Shown: positions 35,016 through 44,420, numbered from the stretch's first letter. The stretch: 64,000 nt of DNA from Bacteroidia bacterium (GCA_030430385.1 JAUIFO010000007.1:155713-219712), one strand, 5' to 3'. Numbers and translations are program-made. The notes: generated by a model not told the origin, from the letters alone.

Positions 35016-36287
35016 ATGAGAGAAAATTTTCTACATTACGTCTGGAAGTTTAAAAGGTTTAATCTAATCGGACTTCGTTCTTCAAAAAATGAAGCCATTG
35101 ATGTACTTTCCGTAGGAACACATAATCATAATTCAGGACCCGATTTTTTTAATGCTAAGTTGAGGATTGGTACTCAGCTTTGGGCAGGGAATGTTGAAAT
35201 TCATGTGAAATCCAGCGATTGGTATTTGCATCAGCACGACTCCGATCCAGCTTATGATTCTGTAATTCTTCACGTGGTTTATGACAATGATACTGCTGTA
35301 TTTAGAGCTAATGATACTGAAATTCCTACTCTAGAATTAAAACCACTAATTGATACTAAACTTATTGAAAATTATAAGAACTTACTTTACAAAAAACCTA
35401 CTTGGATTAATTGCGAATCAGATTTTAATTCGATTGATGCTTTTGTTATTAATCATTGGTTAGAACGCTTATTCGTAGAACGTTTAGAACAAAAATCCGA
35501 TCAGATAAACACAATTTTAAAAGCTTCAAATTACAATTGGGAAGCCGTTTTGTTTAAAATGTTAGCAAAGAGTTTCGGACAGAAGGTCAATAGCGATGCA
35601 TTTTACAGCATTGCCAATTCTATAGATTTTTCAGTGGTTAGAAAGATCTCAACCCAGTCGGAAGGTTTAGAAGCCTTGTTTTTTGGTCAAGCAGGTTGGT
35701 TAGAAGATGAAAAAGATGATGACTATTATAAGGGCCTTCAGAATACATATAAATTTCAAAAACAAAAATTTCAACTTTCAAATTCAGGAGTTACAGCATG
35801 TCAGTTTTTTCGATTACGACCACTTAATTTTCCAACATTACGATTATCACAATTAGCAAGACTCTATCATAAAGAATTGCAGCTATTTTCAAAAGTTATG
35901 GCTGCGCGTAAAAAATCAGATTTTTATGAGTTGTTACAAGTGACAACATCTTCGTTTTGGGAAACGCATTACACCTTTTCTAAATCTTCTAAACCCAAAT
36001 TGAAATCTGTTTCAAAAGCATTCATAGATTTATTGATTATAAATACTATGTTGCCTTTAAAGTACTGTTACAACAAGAATAAAGGTGATTATGATAACGA
36101 CGCAATTATTGAACTTGCATTAGATATTGATTCAGAAAAGAACAGCATCGTTGAAAGGTTTCATACTTTAAAATATACTTCCAAATCTGCATTGCATTCA
36201 CAGGGCTTGATTCAATTAAAAACAGAATACTGTGATAACAATAAATGTTTACAATGTGCTGTTGGAAATACCCTTTTAGGAAAATAA
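35016..36287 (+). CDS. DUF2851 family protein
   Basis: This 423-residue cytoplasmic protein starts MRENFLHYVWKFKRFNLIGL and has the conserved N-terminal block GTHNHNSGPDFFNAKLRIG, WAGNVEIHVKSSDWYLHQHD and ILHVVYDND. This defines DUF2851, a Bacteroidota-specific family. The NVEIH and HxxD arrangement looks like an acidic/histidine catalytic site, possibly nuclease-like, but no activity is known to me. The C-terminus is helical and ends in a Cys-rich segment (YCDNNKCLQCAVG). It is followed by PspC and K+ channel genes on the same strand. Confidence 0.88.
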   Translation: MRENFLHYVWKFKRFNLIGLRSSKNEAIDVLSVGTHNHNSGPDFFNAKLRIGTQLWAGNVEIHVKSSDWYLHQHDSDPAYDSVILHVVYDNDTAVFRANDTEIPTLELKPLIDTKLIENYKNLLYKKPTWINCESDFNSIDAFVINHWLERLFVERLEQKSDQINTILKASNYNWEAVLFKMLAKSFGQKVNSDAFYSIANSIDFSVVRKISTQSEGLEALFFGQAGWLEDEKDDDYYKGLQNTYKFQKQKFQLSNSGVTACQFFRLRPLNFPTLRLSQLARLYHKELQLFSKVMAARKKSDFYELLQVTTSSFWETHYTFSKSSKPKLKSVSKAFIDLLIINTMLPLKYCYNKNKGDYDNDAIIELALDIDSEKNSIVERFHTLKYTSKSALHSQGLIQLKTEYCDNNKCLQCAVGNTLLGK

Positions 36288-36338
36288 ACTTTTAATATTT
36301 TAAAGTAAAAGGTAAATTGCAAGATAAAATGACAATTG

Positions 36339-36566
36339 ATGAAATGGTTCTACCAAATATTGTATTACTTTCAAAAGCGAGGTTACTACGTATGTCAACG
36401 TATTGCAGATCGTTTAGGGATAAGAGCCAAAGTTGTTAGAACTTCATTTATGTACTTGACATTTGTTACAGTAGGATTCGGATTTGCGTTGTATTTGTTT
36501 TTTGCCTTCTGGATAAGAATCAAAGATTTGATCTATACAAAACGAACCTCTGTATTTGATTTATAG
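36339..36566 (+). CDS. PspC-domain small membrane protein
   Basis: This 75-residue protein (ATG at 36339; a TTG one codon before is not preferred) has YYVCQRIADRLGIRAKVVR followed by one hydrophobic segment (SFMYLTFVTVGFGFALYLFF). This is the PspC arrangement: a short cytoplasmic helix and a single TM helix. In other bacteria PspC senses membrane stress. It sits three bases before the K+ channel gene and is probably cotranscribed with it. Confidence 0.78.
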   Translation: MKWFYQILYYFQKRGYYVCQRIADRLGIRAKVVRTSFMYLTFVTVGFGFALYLFFAFWIRIKDLIYTKRTSVFDL

Positions 36567-36569
36567 CCA

Positions 36570-37592
36570 ATGAATAACCCGTTAATCAATCTCTTTAGAA
36601 CCAAAATTTACACAGCAATTTTTTTATTGTTGTTAGTGATTTGTATTGGTATTGTTGGTTACATTGTTATATCAGATTACACCTTTGTTGATGCTTTTTA
36701 CATGACAGTTATCACCATTACAACTGTTGGTTTTCAAGAAGTACAACCCTTAGATGATAATGCTAAGATTTTTACTATTTTTCTTATTTTAAGTAGCGTA
36801 ATAATTTTAGGATACGCAATATCTGTAATTACTGAATATATTTTGAGTAAAAACGACTTAAACGTTTTAAAGAAGAAAAAGATGCAAAAGAAAATTAATG
36901 AACTTAAAAATCATATCATTATTTGTGGTTATGGTCGAAATGGGAAACAAGCTGCTGCCAAATTAAATACCTACAACAAACCATTTGTGATTATTGAAAA
37001 AGACAAGGATATTATTGAGCGCTATGAAGATGATGACTTGCCATTTATATTTGGTAATGCCAACGAAGACGAAACCTTAATTGAAGCAGGTATTGAACGT
37101 GCAGATACTTTAATTTCGGCATTGCCTAATGATGCCGATAATTTATTTGTGGTATTATCTGCCAGACAAATCAATAGCACCATGAATATCATTAGTAGAG
37201 CATCACAAGAAACCTCATATAACAAACTAAAACTCGCTGGTGCTAATAATGTTATTCTTCCAGATCGTATTGGTGGTGATCATATGGCATCTTTGGTGGT
37301 AGTGCCTGACCTTGTTGAGTTTATTGATAATCTTGGTATCGTAGGTGAGCGTAATATCAATATTGAAGAAGTTGTTGTGGATCAATTGTACGATACGCAA
37401 AGTGTTAAAACGATAAAGGATTTGGATTTAAGACGTAAAACAGGATGTACAGTGATCGGATTTAAAGATGGAAAAGGAGATTATGTTGTAAACCCTGAAG
37501 CCGATACTGAATTAATTGCTGGCTCAAAAATTATTGTTTTAGGACGACCAGAACAAATCCAACGCCTTAATTCTCTTTACGATATAAAGTAA
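36570..37592 (+). CDS. Two-TM potassium channel with RCK (TrkA-N/TrkA-C) domain
   Basis: This 340-residue protein has one TM helix (IFLLLLVICIGIVGYIVI), a pore loop with selectivity filter TTVGFQEVQPL, and a second TM helix (FLILSSVIILGYAISVI). A Rossmann RCK domain follows from about residue 110 (HIIICGYGRNGKQAA, with the nucleotide-binding GxGxxG-like motif), and a TrkA-C domain after about residue 260. The TVGF filter, rather than TVGY, is seen in several bacterial channels. It would pass K+ under control of a nucleotide ligand. Confidence 0.9.
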   Translation: MNNPLINLFRTKIYTAIFLLLLVICIGIVGYIVISDYTFVDAFYMTVITITTVGFQEVQPLDDNAKIFTIFLILSSVIILGYAISVITEYILSKNDLNVLKKKKMQKKINELKNHIIICGYGRNGKQAAAKLNTYNKPFVIIEKDKDIIERYEDDDLPFIFGNANEDETLIEAGIERADTLISALPNDADNLFVVLSARQINSTMNIISRASQETSYNKLKLAGANNVILPDRIGGDHMASLVVVPDLVEFIDNLGIVGERNINIEEVVVDQLYDTQSVKTIKDLDLRRKTGCTVIGFKDGKGDYVVNPEADTELIAGSKIIVLGRPEQIQRLNSLYDIK

Positions 37593-37687
37593 GTCAACTC
37601 GGTTTTAACACCCATCACTTTAGAAACTCATTTTTTTTTAGCATCTTGTAACTTTTATAAAAGCTAACTAACTTAAATAATTCTCAT

Positions 37688-39289
37688 ATGAAGAAATATC
37701 TTCTTTCACTTTTTACACTGTTACTATCATTTCTAACGTTCGCACAAGAAACCGAACAAAGCATTGATCAAGTCATCGACGAAAAATTTGGCGAAGCTAC
37801 AGGATGGTTTGTTAACTTCATATTTTATCAAATTGATTTTGGAAATGGTATCAAAGTATTTTGGGTATTGTTTCCATTAATTTTAGGAGCGCTTTACTTT
37901 ACCTTCTATTTCAAGTTTATAAATTTTAGAGGATTTTTTACATCTATTAATATTGTTAGAGGTAAGTACGACGACCTGGAGGGAAGAGAAAATCATAAAG
38001 TTGAAGCAGCAAAAGCATCTTTTACTGATGAGGCTGATAATCCTGACACAATAAGAGTTGAAGGTCATGAAGGTGAGGTGTCTCATTTTCAAGCTTTAAC
38101 TGCGGCTTTGTCAGCTACTGTCGGACTAGGAAATATTGCAGGTGTAGCTATAGCAGTATCCATTGGTGGAGCAGGAGCGACGTTTTGGATGATCGTTGCT
38201 GGATTACTTGGTATGGCATCTAAATTTGTTGAATGTACACTTGGTGTAAAATATAGAGACATTGCTTCAGACGGAACAGTATATGGTGGTCCAATGTATT
38301 ATTTAACCAAAGGTTTAAAGTCTAGAGGACTTAGTCAACTTGGTAAAGTTCTAGCGGTATTGTTTGCCATATTTGTTATTGGAGGTTCGCTTGGAGGTGG
38401 TAATATGTTTCAAGTAAATCAAGCTTTTCAATTAGTTGAAAATATTACTGGAGGAACAGAATCAATAATGCATGGTAATGGTTGGGCTTTTGGTGTTGTG
38501 ATGGCTGTTCTTGTCGGAATTGTTATTATTGGTGGTATCAAATCTATTGCCAAGGTTACAGATAAAATTGTGCCTTTTATGGTAGTGATTTATGTGGCTG
38601 CATCCTTATTCGTGATTTTTGCAAATTACAATATGATTGGTGATGCTTTTGTTCAAATTTTTGATGGAGCCTTCAGACCAGAAGGTATTGCAGGTGGTGC
38701 TGTTGGAGTATTAGTACAAGGATTTAGAAGAGCTGCATTCTCAAATGAAGCTGGTATTGGTTCGGCTTCTATTGCGCACTCTGCTGTTAAAACAAATTAT
38801 GCTGCAAGTGAAGGTATGGTTGCGTTACTTGAACCTTTTATCGATACAGTTTTAGTTTGTACTATGACTGCCTTAGTATTAATCATTACAGGAAATGTTA
38901 CTGCAGCAAATGGATCTTTAAATGATGCGCAAGCAATCTTATTAACCTCAGGCGCTTTTGAATCGGTAATTTCTTGGTTCCCTTATGTGCTTACTGTGGC
39001 TGTAGTTTTATTTGCTTTTAGTTCTATGATATCGTGGTCGTATTACGGATTTCAAGGTTGGTCATTTTTATTCGGAAGGTCAAAAAAAATGGAATACACT
39101 TACAAAATCATTTTTTGCTTATTTGTAGTTATTGGTGCTGCAGCTAGTTTAAATTCTGTAATTGGATTTTCAGATGCAATGATCTTTGCAATGATGGTGC
39201 CTAATATGATTGGTCTAGTGATTTTAGCACCTAAAGTTAAAGACGAATTGAATAAATATATCAAAGCCATAAAAGAAAGAACAGCGTAA
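37688..39289 (+). CDS. Sodium:alanine/glycine symporter (AGCS family)
   Basis: This 533-residue protein has about 11 hydrophobic segments. After an unusual N-terminal hydrophobic stretch ending FLTFAQET and an acidic spacer, it has the AGCS core: ALSATVGLGNIAGVAIA, TFWMIVAGLLGMASKFVEC, GGPMYYLTKGL, GGGNMFQVNQAFQ and AFSNEAGIGSASIAHSA. It imports small neutral amino acids with Na+. The N-terminal extension looks like a cleaved signal peptide, common in Bacteroidota members. It is twelve bases upstream of the HhH gene. Confidence 0.93.
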   Translation: MKKYLLSLFTLLLSFLTFAQETEQSIDQVIDEKFGEATGWFVNFIFYQIDFGNGIKVFWVLFPLILGALYFTFYFKFINFRGFFTSINIVRGKYDDLEGRENHKVEAAKASFTDEADNPDTIRVEGHEGEVSHFQALTAALSATVGLGNIAGVAIAVSIGGAGATFWMIVAGLLGMASKFVECTLGVKYRDIASDGTVYGGPMYYLTKGLKSRGLSQLGKVLAVLFAIFVIGGSLGGGNMFQVNQAFQLVENITGGTESIMHGNGWAFGVVMAVLVGIVIIGGIKSIAKVTDKIVPFMVVIYVAASLFVIFANYNMIGDAFVQIFDGAFRPEGIAGGAVGVLVQGFRRAAFSNEAGIGSASIAHSAVKTNYAASEGMVALLEPFIDTVLVCTMTALVLIITGNVTAANGSLNDAQAILLTSGAFESVISWFPYVLTVAVVLFAFSSMISWSYYGFQGWSFLFGRSKKMEYTYKIIFCLFVVIGAAASLNSVIGFSDAMIFAMMVPNMIGLVILAPKVKDELNKYIKAIKERTA

Positions 39290-39300
39290 TTATACACAAA

Positions 39301-40176
39301 ATGAAACAATTAAAATCTCACTTAATGTTTACTAAACAACAACGAAGTGGGATTTTTTTGTTATTACTGCTCATTTTAATATTACAGTGCGTTTATTTTT
39401 TTGTTGATTTTTCTTCGGAAAGTTATGAAGTCGATCAGCAGGAATTAGCCTTATTTCAAGCCGAAATTGATTCATTGAAAATCGCTAAACTCGAAGAGCG
39501 TAAACCGAAAATCTATCCGTTTAATCCAAACTTTATTACAGATTATAAAGGATATACTTTAGGTATGTCTAATGAAGAAATTGATAGGCTTTTAGCCTTC
39601 AGAGCGCAAAACAAATGGATAAATTCAGCTAAAGACTTTCAAAAGGTTACCCAAGTCTCAGATACGCTATTAAATCGAATATCTCCGTATTTTAAATTCC
39701 CAGAATGGGTAACAAATCCAAAACCAAAGACTCATTATCAAAAACAATTCGATAACAAACCAAAAACGTTTGCTCAGAAGATTGACCTTAATCTAGCCTC
39801 AGCAAAGCAGTTACAACGCGTCAATGGTATTGGTGAGAAATTATCTCAGCGCATCGTTACCTTTAGAAACAAATTAGGTGGACGCTTCATTGATGATGTT
39901 CAGTTGCAGGATGTGTACGGACTTTCAGATGCCGTTATTTCAAGAATTCAAAATGAGTTTACGGTTAAAACACCAAAACCTGTTCAAAAAATTAGAATTA
40001 ATGAAGCAACCATAGAGCAACTGGTTACCATTCAGCATATTGATTATGAGGTGGCGAACTTCATTATACAAGAGCGAACACTTCGCGATGGCTTTAAATC
40101 TCTTGATGAATTAACAAAAGTTAAGGACTTTCCTGTCAAAAAAATTGAGATAATTAAGTTATATTTGACACTCTAA
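39301..40176 (+). CDS. Membrane-anchored helix-hairpin-helix (ComEA-like) protein
   Basis: This 291-residue protein has one N-terminal TM helix (SGIFLLLLLILILQCVYFFV) and three helix-hairpin-helix units. The best is IDLNLASAKQLQRVNGIGEK, the ComEA signature, and a second reads RINEATIEQLVTIQHIDYEV. It should bind DNA without sequence specificity on the periplasmic side. A role in DNA uptake or repair is inference. The position next to an AGCS transporter gives no clue. Confidence 0.85.
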   Translation: MKQLKSHLMFTKQQRSGIFLLLLLILILQCVYFFVDFSSESYEVDQQELALFQAEIDSLKIAKLEERKPKIYPFNPNFITDYKGYTLGMSNEEIDRLLAFRAQNKWINSAKDFQKVTQVSDTLLNRISPYFKFPEWVTNPKPKTHYQKQFDNKPKTFAQKIDLNLASAKQLQRVNGIGEKLSQRIVTFRNKLGGRFIDDVQLQDVYGLSDAVISRIQNEFTVKTPKPVQKIRINEATIEQLVTIQHIDYEVANFIIQERTLRDGFKSLDELTKVKDFPVKKIEIIKLYLTL

Positions 40177-40197
40177 TTCAGATTAAAAATACACTTT

Positions 40198-41364
40198 ATG
40201 AATAGTATGTACTTCACTGAAGAGCATCAGATGTTTAGGCAAAGTTTAAAAGATTTTTTACAAAAAGAAGTTGTTCCGCATATCGAAAAATGGGAAGAGA
40301 CTGGCCATATTGAACGTTTTATTTGGAAAAAGTTTGGAGAGATGGGATTCTTCGGAATTGCCTATCCTGAAGCTTATGGAGGAATGAATCTTGATTTGTT
40401 CTACACAGTGATTCTTCTAGAAGAGCTTCAGAAAATAAATTCTGGCGGATTTGCTGCTGCCATTTGGGCACATGCTTATTTAGCAATGACGCACGTCAAT
40501 AAAGAAGGTGATGAAGCGATAAAACAAAAATATTTATCAGCTAGTATTTCTGGTGATATGATTGGTTGCCTTTGTATTACAGAACCTTTTGGAGGAAGTG
40601 ATGTTGCAGGAATGCGAACTACTGCTGTAAGAAAGGGCGATTCATATATTATCAATGGGTCTAAAACATTTATAACCAATGGTGTTTACAGCGACTATCT
40701 TGTTGTGGCTGCTAAAACCAATCCTGAGTTAGGAAATAAAGGAATTAGTATTTTTATCATGGATAGAAATTTACCTGGTATTTCGGCTACAAAGTTGGAT
40801 AAACTGGGTTGGCGAGCTTCAGATACAGGTGAAATAGCTTTTGATAATGTTGAAATTCCTGCCTCAAACTTAATGGGAGAGGAAAATATGGGATTCCCTT
40901 ATATCATGCAGCATTTTGCTTTAGAGCGATTAATCATGGGAATTAATGCACACGCGAGAGCAGAGTATGCACTTGAATATACTTTGAAATATATGAGCGA
41001 GCGACAAGCCTTCGGAAAAAGTATTGATAGGTTCCAGGCGTTGAGACATAGAATTGCTGATCGCTATACAGAAATGGAAATTTGTAAGGAGTTTAATTAT
41101 TCTGTAGCAAAACGACTAGATCAAGGAGAATATGTGGTGAAAGAAGCAACCATGTCTAAATTACAGTCTACTAAAATGGCTGATGAGGTTATTTATGATT
41201 GTCTTCAGTTTTTAGGTGGTTATGGTTATATGGAAGAATATCCATTAGCAAGAATGCTTCGTGACAGTAGGTTAGGTCCAATTGGTGGTGGTACTTCAGA
41301 GATATTAAGAGAGATCATTGCTAAAATGATAATCGACAAAAAAGATTACAAGCCAGCGACATAG
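40198..41364 (+). CDS. Acyl-CoA dehydrogenase
   Basis: This 388-residue FAD enzyme has the complete ACAD layout: FTEEHQMFRQSLKDFL at the N-terminus, CLCITEPFGGSDVAGMRTTA in the FAD/substrate region, INGSKTFITNGVYSDY, LGWRASDTGEIAFDNVEIPA, RQAFGKSIDRFQALRHRIAD and the C-terminal GGYGYMEEYPLARMLRDSR with IGGGTSEILREIIAK. The catalytic Glu cannot be placed without alignment. It oxidises acyl-CoA to enoyl-CoA in fatty-acid or branched-chain amino-acid degradation. The second Met (NSMYF) is an alternative start. Confidence 0.93.
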   Translation: MNSMYFTEEHQMFRQSLKDFLQKEVVPHIEKWEETGHIERFIWKKFGEMGFFGIAYPEAYGGMNLDLFYTVILLEELQKINSGGFAAAIWAHAYLAMTHVNKEGDEAIKQKYLSASISGDMIGCLCITEPFGGSDVAGMRTTAVRKGDSYIINGSKTFITNGVYSDYLVVAAKTNPELGNKGISIFIMDRNLPGISATKLDKLGWRASDTGEIAFDNVEIPASNLMGEENMGFPYIMQHFALERLIMGINAHARAEYALEYTLKYMSERQAFGKSIDRFQALRHRIADRYTEMEICKEFNYSVAKRLDQGEYVVKEATMSKLQSTKMADEVIYDCLQFLGGYGYMEEYPLARMLRDSRLGPIGGGTSEILREIIAKMIIDKKDYKPAT

Positions 41365-41380
41365 AATTAAATCATCATTT

Positions 41381-42811
41381 ATGAATCAAACGTATCAGAA
41401 ACAATGCCTATTCTTATGTTGTTTCTTATTTAGTATAGCAATTACTTTTGGGCAAACCGAGCTAAAAAATAAGGTTGTCGATTTTTCAACGCTTTTACCC
41501 ATTGAAAGTGCTAGTGTTTACATAAAGAATACGACCATCGGAACCGTTACCAATCAAGATGGGAAGTTTCTACTTCAAGTGCCTAAAGAATTGTCTAATG
41601 ACACCCTCATCATTTCCTCAATAGGCTACAAAAGTTTTAAAGCGGTTGTAAATGAATTTGATGCTTCTGAAGAGATTTACCTTGAAGAGGATATTGCTGC
41701 TCTTGATGAAGTTATCCTTATTGCTGAAACGAGACCTAAAACGGGTAACGATATTGTGCTAAAGGCTTTAGAAAAGCTTCCTGTGAATCTTCCAGATTCA
41801 GCATATATTCAAAAAGGATTTTTAAGACATAAAGAACGCAACGCTAAAGAATTCAAATGGCTTATTGAAAGTGCGATCACAGTATATGATTCAGGATATG
41901 CTTCAGATGCTAATGATTACTTAAAAATAAATGTCGATGAAGTTAGAAAAAGCTATGACCTTAGAGATGTTGATAGTTTGTTTTCCTATTCTTCGTATTT
42001 GAAGCGTTATGAGAATTATAAAAAACTCAAAGCTAAAAATTTAAGACGCGATACAATTAAGACGGCATCATTGATTAAAGCAATTAAATGGAATGATACT
42101 CGAGTTAACGGACTAGAAAACTTGTTTAAAGGAAAGCTGAATATTGTTCGAAACTCAAACCGTGTTAAGGCTTTGTTTGGACAAGATATTCTTAACAAAC
42201 ATCAATTTACTTTAGACACCATTCTTGTCGATAATGATAGAAAGATTTACAAGATTAAAATTTCAGATAGTAAAGATTTTGTTGGTTTAGATACCGAAGG
42301 AATTTATAATGAAGGTTACAAAGCGCAAGGTTGGCTTTATATTTATTGGGATAATTATGCAATTAAAAAGCTAGAATATGAATTAGTGGCAGCTTCAGAT
42401 GCTCAAAAATCTAGAAGCAAAACATTGTTTGGGACACAAACAAACCATAAACTTATCATATCCTATATGGAATACAATGAAAAGATGTATCCTAATTATA
42501 TCTATTACGAAACGCCTAAGCTCGTTAATGTCGGACTTAAAACTAATGAAAAGCTCACTGAAGAAGAAAAGGCAAAGTATTATAACGAAGAACGTTTCTA
42601 TTACACGGTACAGGAGATTTTATTTTCAGATATCATTGAAGACGATGTTGTTATTGAAAATGCCTTACAAAAGCCTTGGGACTCAGATATTTTTGCACCT
42701 AGACCATACAACAATGCGTTTTGGAAAAACTACAACATTATACTAGAGAGTGAAGAAGACGAACAGCTCATTAAAGATCTTTCCAAAAGGGCGTCTTTAT
42801 TCAAACAATAA
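41381..42811 (+). CDS. CarboxypepD_reg-like secreted protein
   Basis: This 476-residue protein has an N-terminal signal peptide (LFSIAITFGQT) and an immediate CarboxypepD_reg-like Ig domain (NKVVDFSTLLPIESASVYIK, TVTNQDGKFLLQVP, LIISSIGYKSF). Such domains occur at the start of TonB receptors and related envelope proteins, but no plug or barrel follows. The remaining ~350 residues have repeated beta strands and many charged residues; the partner and function are unknown. Acidic clusters end the protein. It is 17 bases downstream of the acyl-CoA dehydrogenase gene. Confidence 0.78.
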   Translation: MNQTYQKQCLFLCCFLFSIAITFGQTELKNKVVDFSTLLPIESASVYIKNTTIGTVTNQDGKFLLQVPKELSNDTLIISSIGYKSFKAVVNEFDASEEIYLEEDIAALDEVILIAETRPKTGNDIVLKALEKLPVNLPDSAYIQKGFLRHKERNAKEFKWLIESAITVYDSGYASDANDYLKINVDEVRKSYDLRDVDSLFSYSSYLKRYENYKKLKAKNLRRDTIKTASLIKAIKWNDTRVNGLENLFKGKLNIVRNSNRVKALFGQDILNKHQFTLDTILVDNDRKIYKIKISDSKDFVGLDTEGIYNEGYKAQGWLYIYWDNYAIKKLEYELVAASDAQKSRSKTLFGTQTNHKLIISYMEYNEKMYPNYIYYETPKLVNVGLKTNEKLTEEEKAKYYNEERFYYTVQEILFSDIIEDDVVIENALQKPWDSDIFAPRPYNNAFWKNYNIILESEEDEQLIKDLSKRASLFKQ

Positions 42812-42829
42812 ATAAATTATTTTTTTGTT

Positions 42830-42858
42830 TTGAAATCTTAAATTCTATTCTATATTTG
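42830..42858 (+). promoter_or_regulatory. Promoter of rpsU
   Basis: TTG (42830-42832), 18 bases, TATATTTG (42851-42858): a full match to the flavobacterial promoter. Transcription would start near 42863, about 35 bases before the rpsU ATG. Confidence 0.8.
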
Positions 42859-42880
42859 CAGCCTTAAAAATTCTAAAAGA

Positions 42881-42888
42881 GAGGAGGT
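42881..42888 (+). promoter_or_regulatory. Strong Shine-Dalgarno sequence of rpsU
   Basis: GAGGAGGT lies nine bases before the ATG at 42898 and is complementary to the 3' end of 16S rRNA. No other gene start examined in the window has an SD of this strength. This fits the special status of rpsU in Flavobacteria. Confidence 0.85.
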
Positions 42889-42897
42889 TAAGACACT

Positions 42898-43092
42898 ATG
42901 TTAAGAATACCAGTTAAAGAAGGAGAAAATATAGATAGAGCTTTAAAGCGTTACAAGCGTAAATTTGATCGTACAGGTACAAAGCGTGCATTAAATTCAC
43001 GTAAGCAATTTATAAAACCTTCAGTTGAGCGTAGAGCGCAAATTCAAAAAGCACAATATGTTCAAACTTTAAGAGATCAAGAAAGTATTTAA
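42898..43092 (+). CDS. rpsU: 30S ribosomal protein bS21
   Basis: This 64-residue basic protein has the bS21 pattern: RIPVKEGENIDRALKRYKRK, FDRTGTKRALNSRKQFIKPS and VERRAQIQKAQYVQTLR. It binds the 30S platform near the 3' end of 16S rRNA. In Flavobacterium johnsoniae, bS21 with bS6 and bS18 covers the anti-SD, so most mRNAs do not use SD pairing, and rpsU, with its strong SD, is thought to be autoregulated. The strong SD here fits that scheme. A terminator follows the gene. Confidence 0.97.
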   Translation: MLRIPVKEGENIDRALKRYKRKFDRTGTKRALNSRKQFIKPSVERRAQIQKAQYVQTLRDQESI

Positions 43093-43115
43093 TTATACTA
43101 TTGAGATATAAATTT

Positions 43116-43149
43116 AATCCCATCAGCAATGATGGGATTTTTTATTTTT
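43116..43149 (+). terminator. Rho-independent terminator after rpsU
   Basis: The 10-bp stem AATCCCATCA/TGATGGGATT (43116-43125, 43130-43139) has a GCAA tetraloop and a following T-rich run. Confidence 0.92.
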
Positions 43150-43198
43150 CAGTGAATTCAAAAAACTTTGCTACATTAGAGGTTCACAATACCTACAA

Positions 43199-44089
43199 AT
43201 GTCTATAGCAGCGTTTTCAGATTATTTGATTCTTGAAAAGAATTATTCTAAACTTACCCAAGTCGCTTACCAAAAAGATTTGGAGCTTTTTTCAGAATTT
43301 ATTGTTTCAGAATTCGAAACAGATTCCATTACTCATATAAATTATCAGCAAATAAGGCTGTGGATAGTACATCTTGTAGACGAAGGCTTATCTAATAGAA
43401 GTATCAATAGGAAAATATCTTCTTTGAATTCTTATTATAAATTCCTGTTGAAGTCTGAACAGATTGAAGCCAATCCACTCGTAAAACATAAAGCTTTAAA
43501 AACTGACAAAAAGGTGCAGGTGCCTTTTTCTGAAACTGAAATAGAAACAGTTATTAAAGCCTTGAAAGAAGCTAAAGACTATGAAGGACTCAGAAATCGT
43601 TTAATTATTGAATTATTCTATGCTACAGGAATTAGACGAATTGAACTGGTGCAACTAAAATTAAAAGATGTCGATATAGCTAATAAAACGTTAAAGGTAA
43701 TAGGAAAGAGAAATAAAGAACGATTTATTCCGTTAATCCCTTCTGTGGTTGAAACCCTTGAAGCGTATTTGGTTCAAAGGAATTTATTAGCTACTATCGT
43801 AGATAAGTCACATTTGTTTTTAACTAAAAAAGGGGTTAAAATTTATGAAACACTTGTTTACAGAATTATAAATGACTATTTTAGTATAGCATCTTCTAAA
43901 GTAAAACGTAGTCCGCATATCATAAGGCACTCATTTGCGACGCATTTACTGAACCAAGGTGCCAACTTAAATGCTGTTAAAGAACTTCTTGGTCATTCTA
44001 GTTTAGCAGCCACTCAAGTCTATACGCATAATAGTATAGCAGAATTAAAAAAAGTATATGCAAATACACATCCAAGAAGTAAAAAATAA
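43199..44089 (+). CDS. xerC: Tyrosine recombinase, XerC-like
   Basis: This 296-residue protein has a SAM-like N-terminal core-binding domain (FSDYLILEKNYSKLTQVAYQ) and the catalytic domain with R146 (TGIRRIEL), H240 and R243 (HIIRHSFATHLL), H266 (LLGHSSL) and the nucleophile Y275 (TQVYTH). The length is typical of XerC/XerD. With its partner it should resolve chromosome dimers at dif. The housekeeping setting (rpsU before, hpf after) supports this over a mobile-element integrase. Confidence 0.88.
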   Translation: MSIAAFSDYLILEKNYSKLTQVAYQKDLELFSEFIVSEFETDSITHINYQQIRLWIVHLVDEGLSNRSINRKISSLNSYYKFLLKSEQIEANPLVKHKALKTDKKVQVPFSETEIETVIKALKEAKDYEGLRNRLIIELFYATGIRRIELVQLKLKDVDIANKTLKVIGKRNKERFIPLIPSVVETLEAYLVQRNLLATIVDKSHLFLTKKGVKIYETLVYRIINDYFSIASSKVKRSPHIIRHSFATHLLNQGANLNAVKELLGHSSLAATQVYTHNSIAELKKVYANTHPRSKK

Positions 44090-44117
44090 TATTGTCTAAC
44101 CAATTAAAAGATGGAAT

Positions 44118-44420
44118 ATGAAGGTAAACACTCAATCCGTAAATTTCAATGCAGATAGAAAGCTAATCGACTTTATTCAAAGAAGAATGAATAAGTTAGA
44201 TTTGTTTTATGATAAAGTAATCGATTCTGATGTCTATTTAAAAGTTGAGAACACTAGCGATAAAGAAAATAAAATTTTTGAAGCAAGAGTAAATGTACCA
44301 GGAGATAGTTTTGTTGTAAAAAAACAATGTAAGACATTTGAAGAGGGTACAGATATGGCAGTTTCTTCTTTAGAAAGACAACTTAAAAAGCGAAAACAAA
44401 AATTAAGAACACATATGTAA
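44118..44420 (+). CDS. Ribosome hibernation-promoting factor/RaiA family protein
   Basis: This 100-residue single-domain protein has the short HPF/RaiA fold: SVNFNADRKLIDFIQRRMNK, LFYDKVIDSDVYLKVEN, ARVNVPGDSFVVKKQCKTFE and the basic tail QLKKRKQKLR. It binds the 30S decoding centre in slow growth. It lacks the long C-terminal dimerisation domain, so it resembles short HPF/YfiA. It is 29 bases downstream of xerC and probably on the same transcript. Confidence 0.9.
   Translation: MKVNTQSVNFNADRKLIDFIQRRMNKLDLFYDKVIDSDVYLKVENTSDKENKIFEARVNVPGDSFVVKKQCKTFEEGTDMAVSSLERQLKKRKQKLRTHM

Noticed and set aside
43199..44089. Tyrosine recombinase as sign of an integrated element
   Set aside because: The length, residues and setting among rpsU, hpf and tRNA genes fit housekeeping XerC; no att-like repeats were seen near the tRNA genes.
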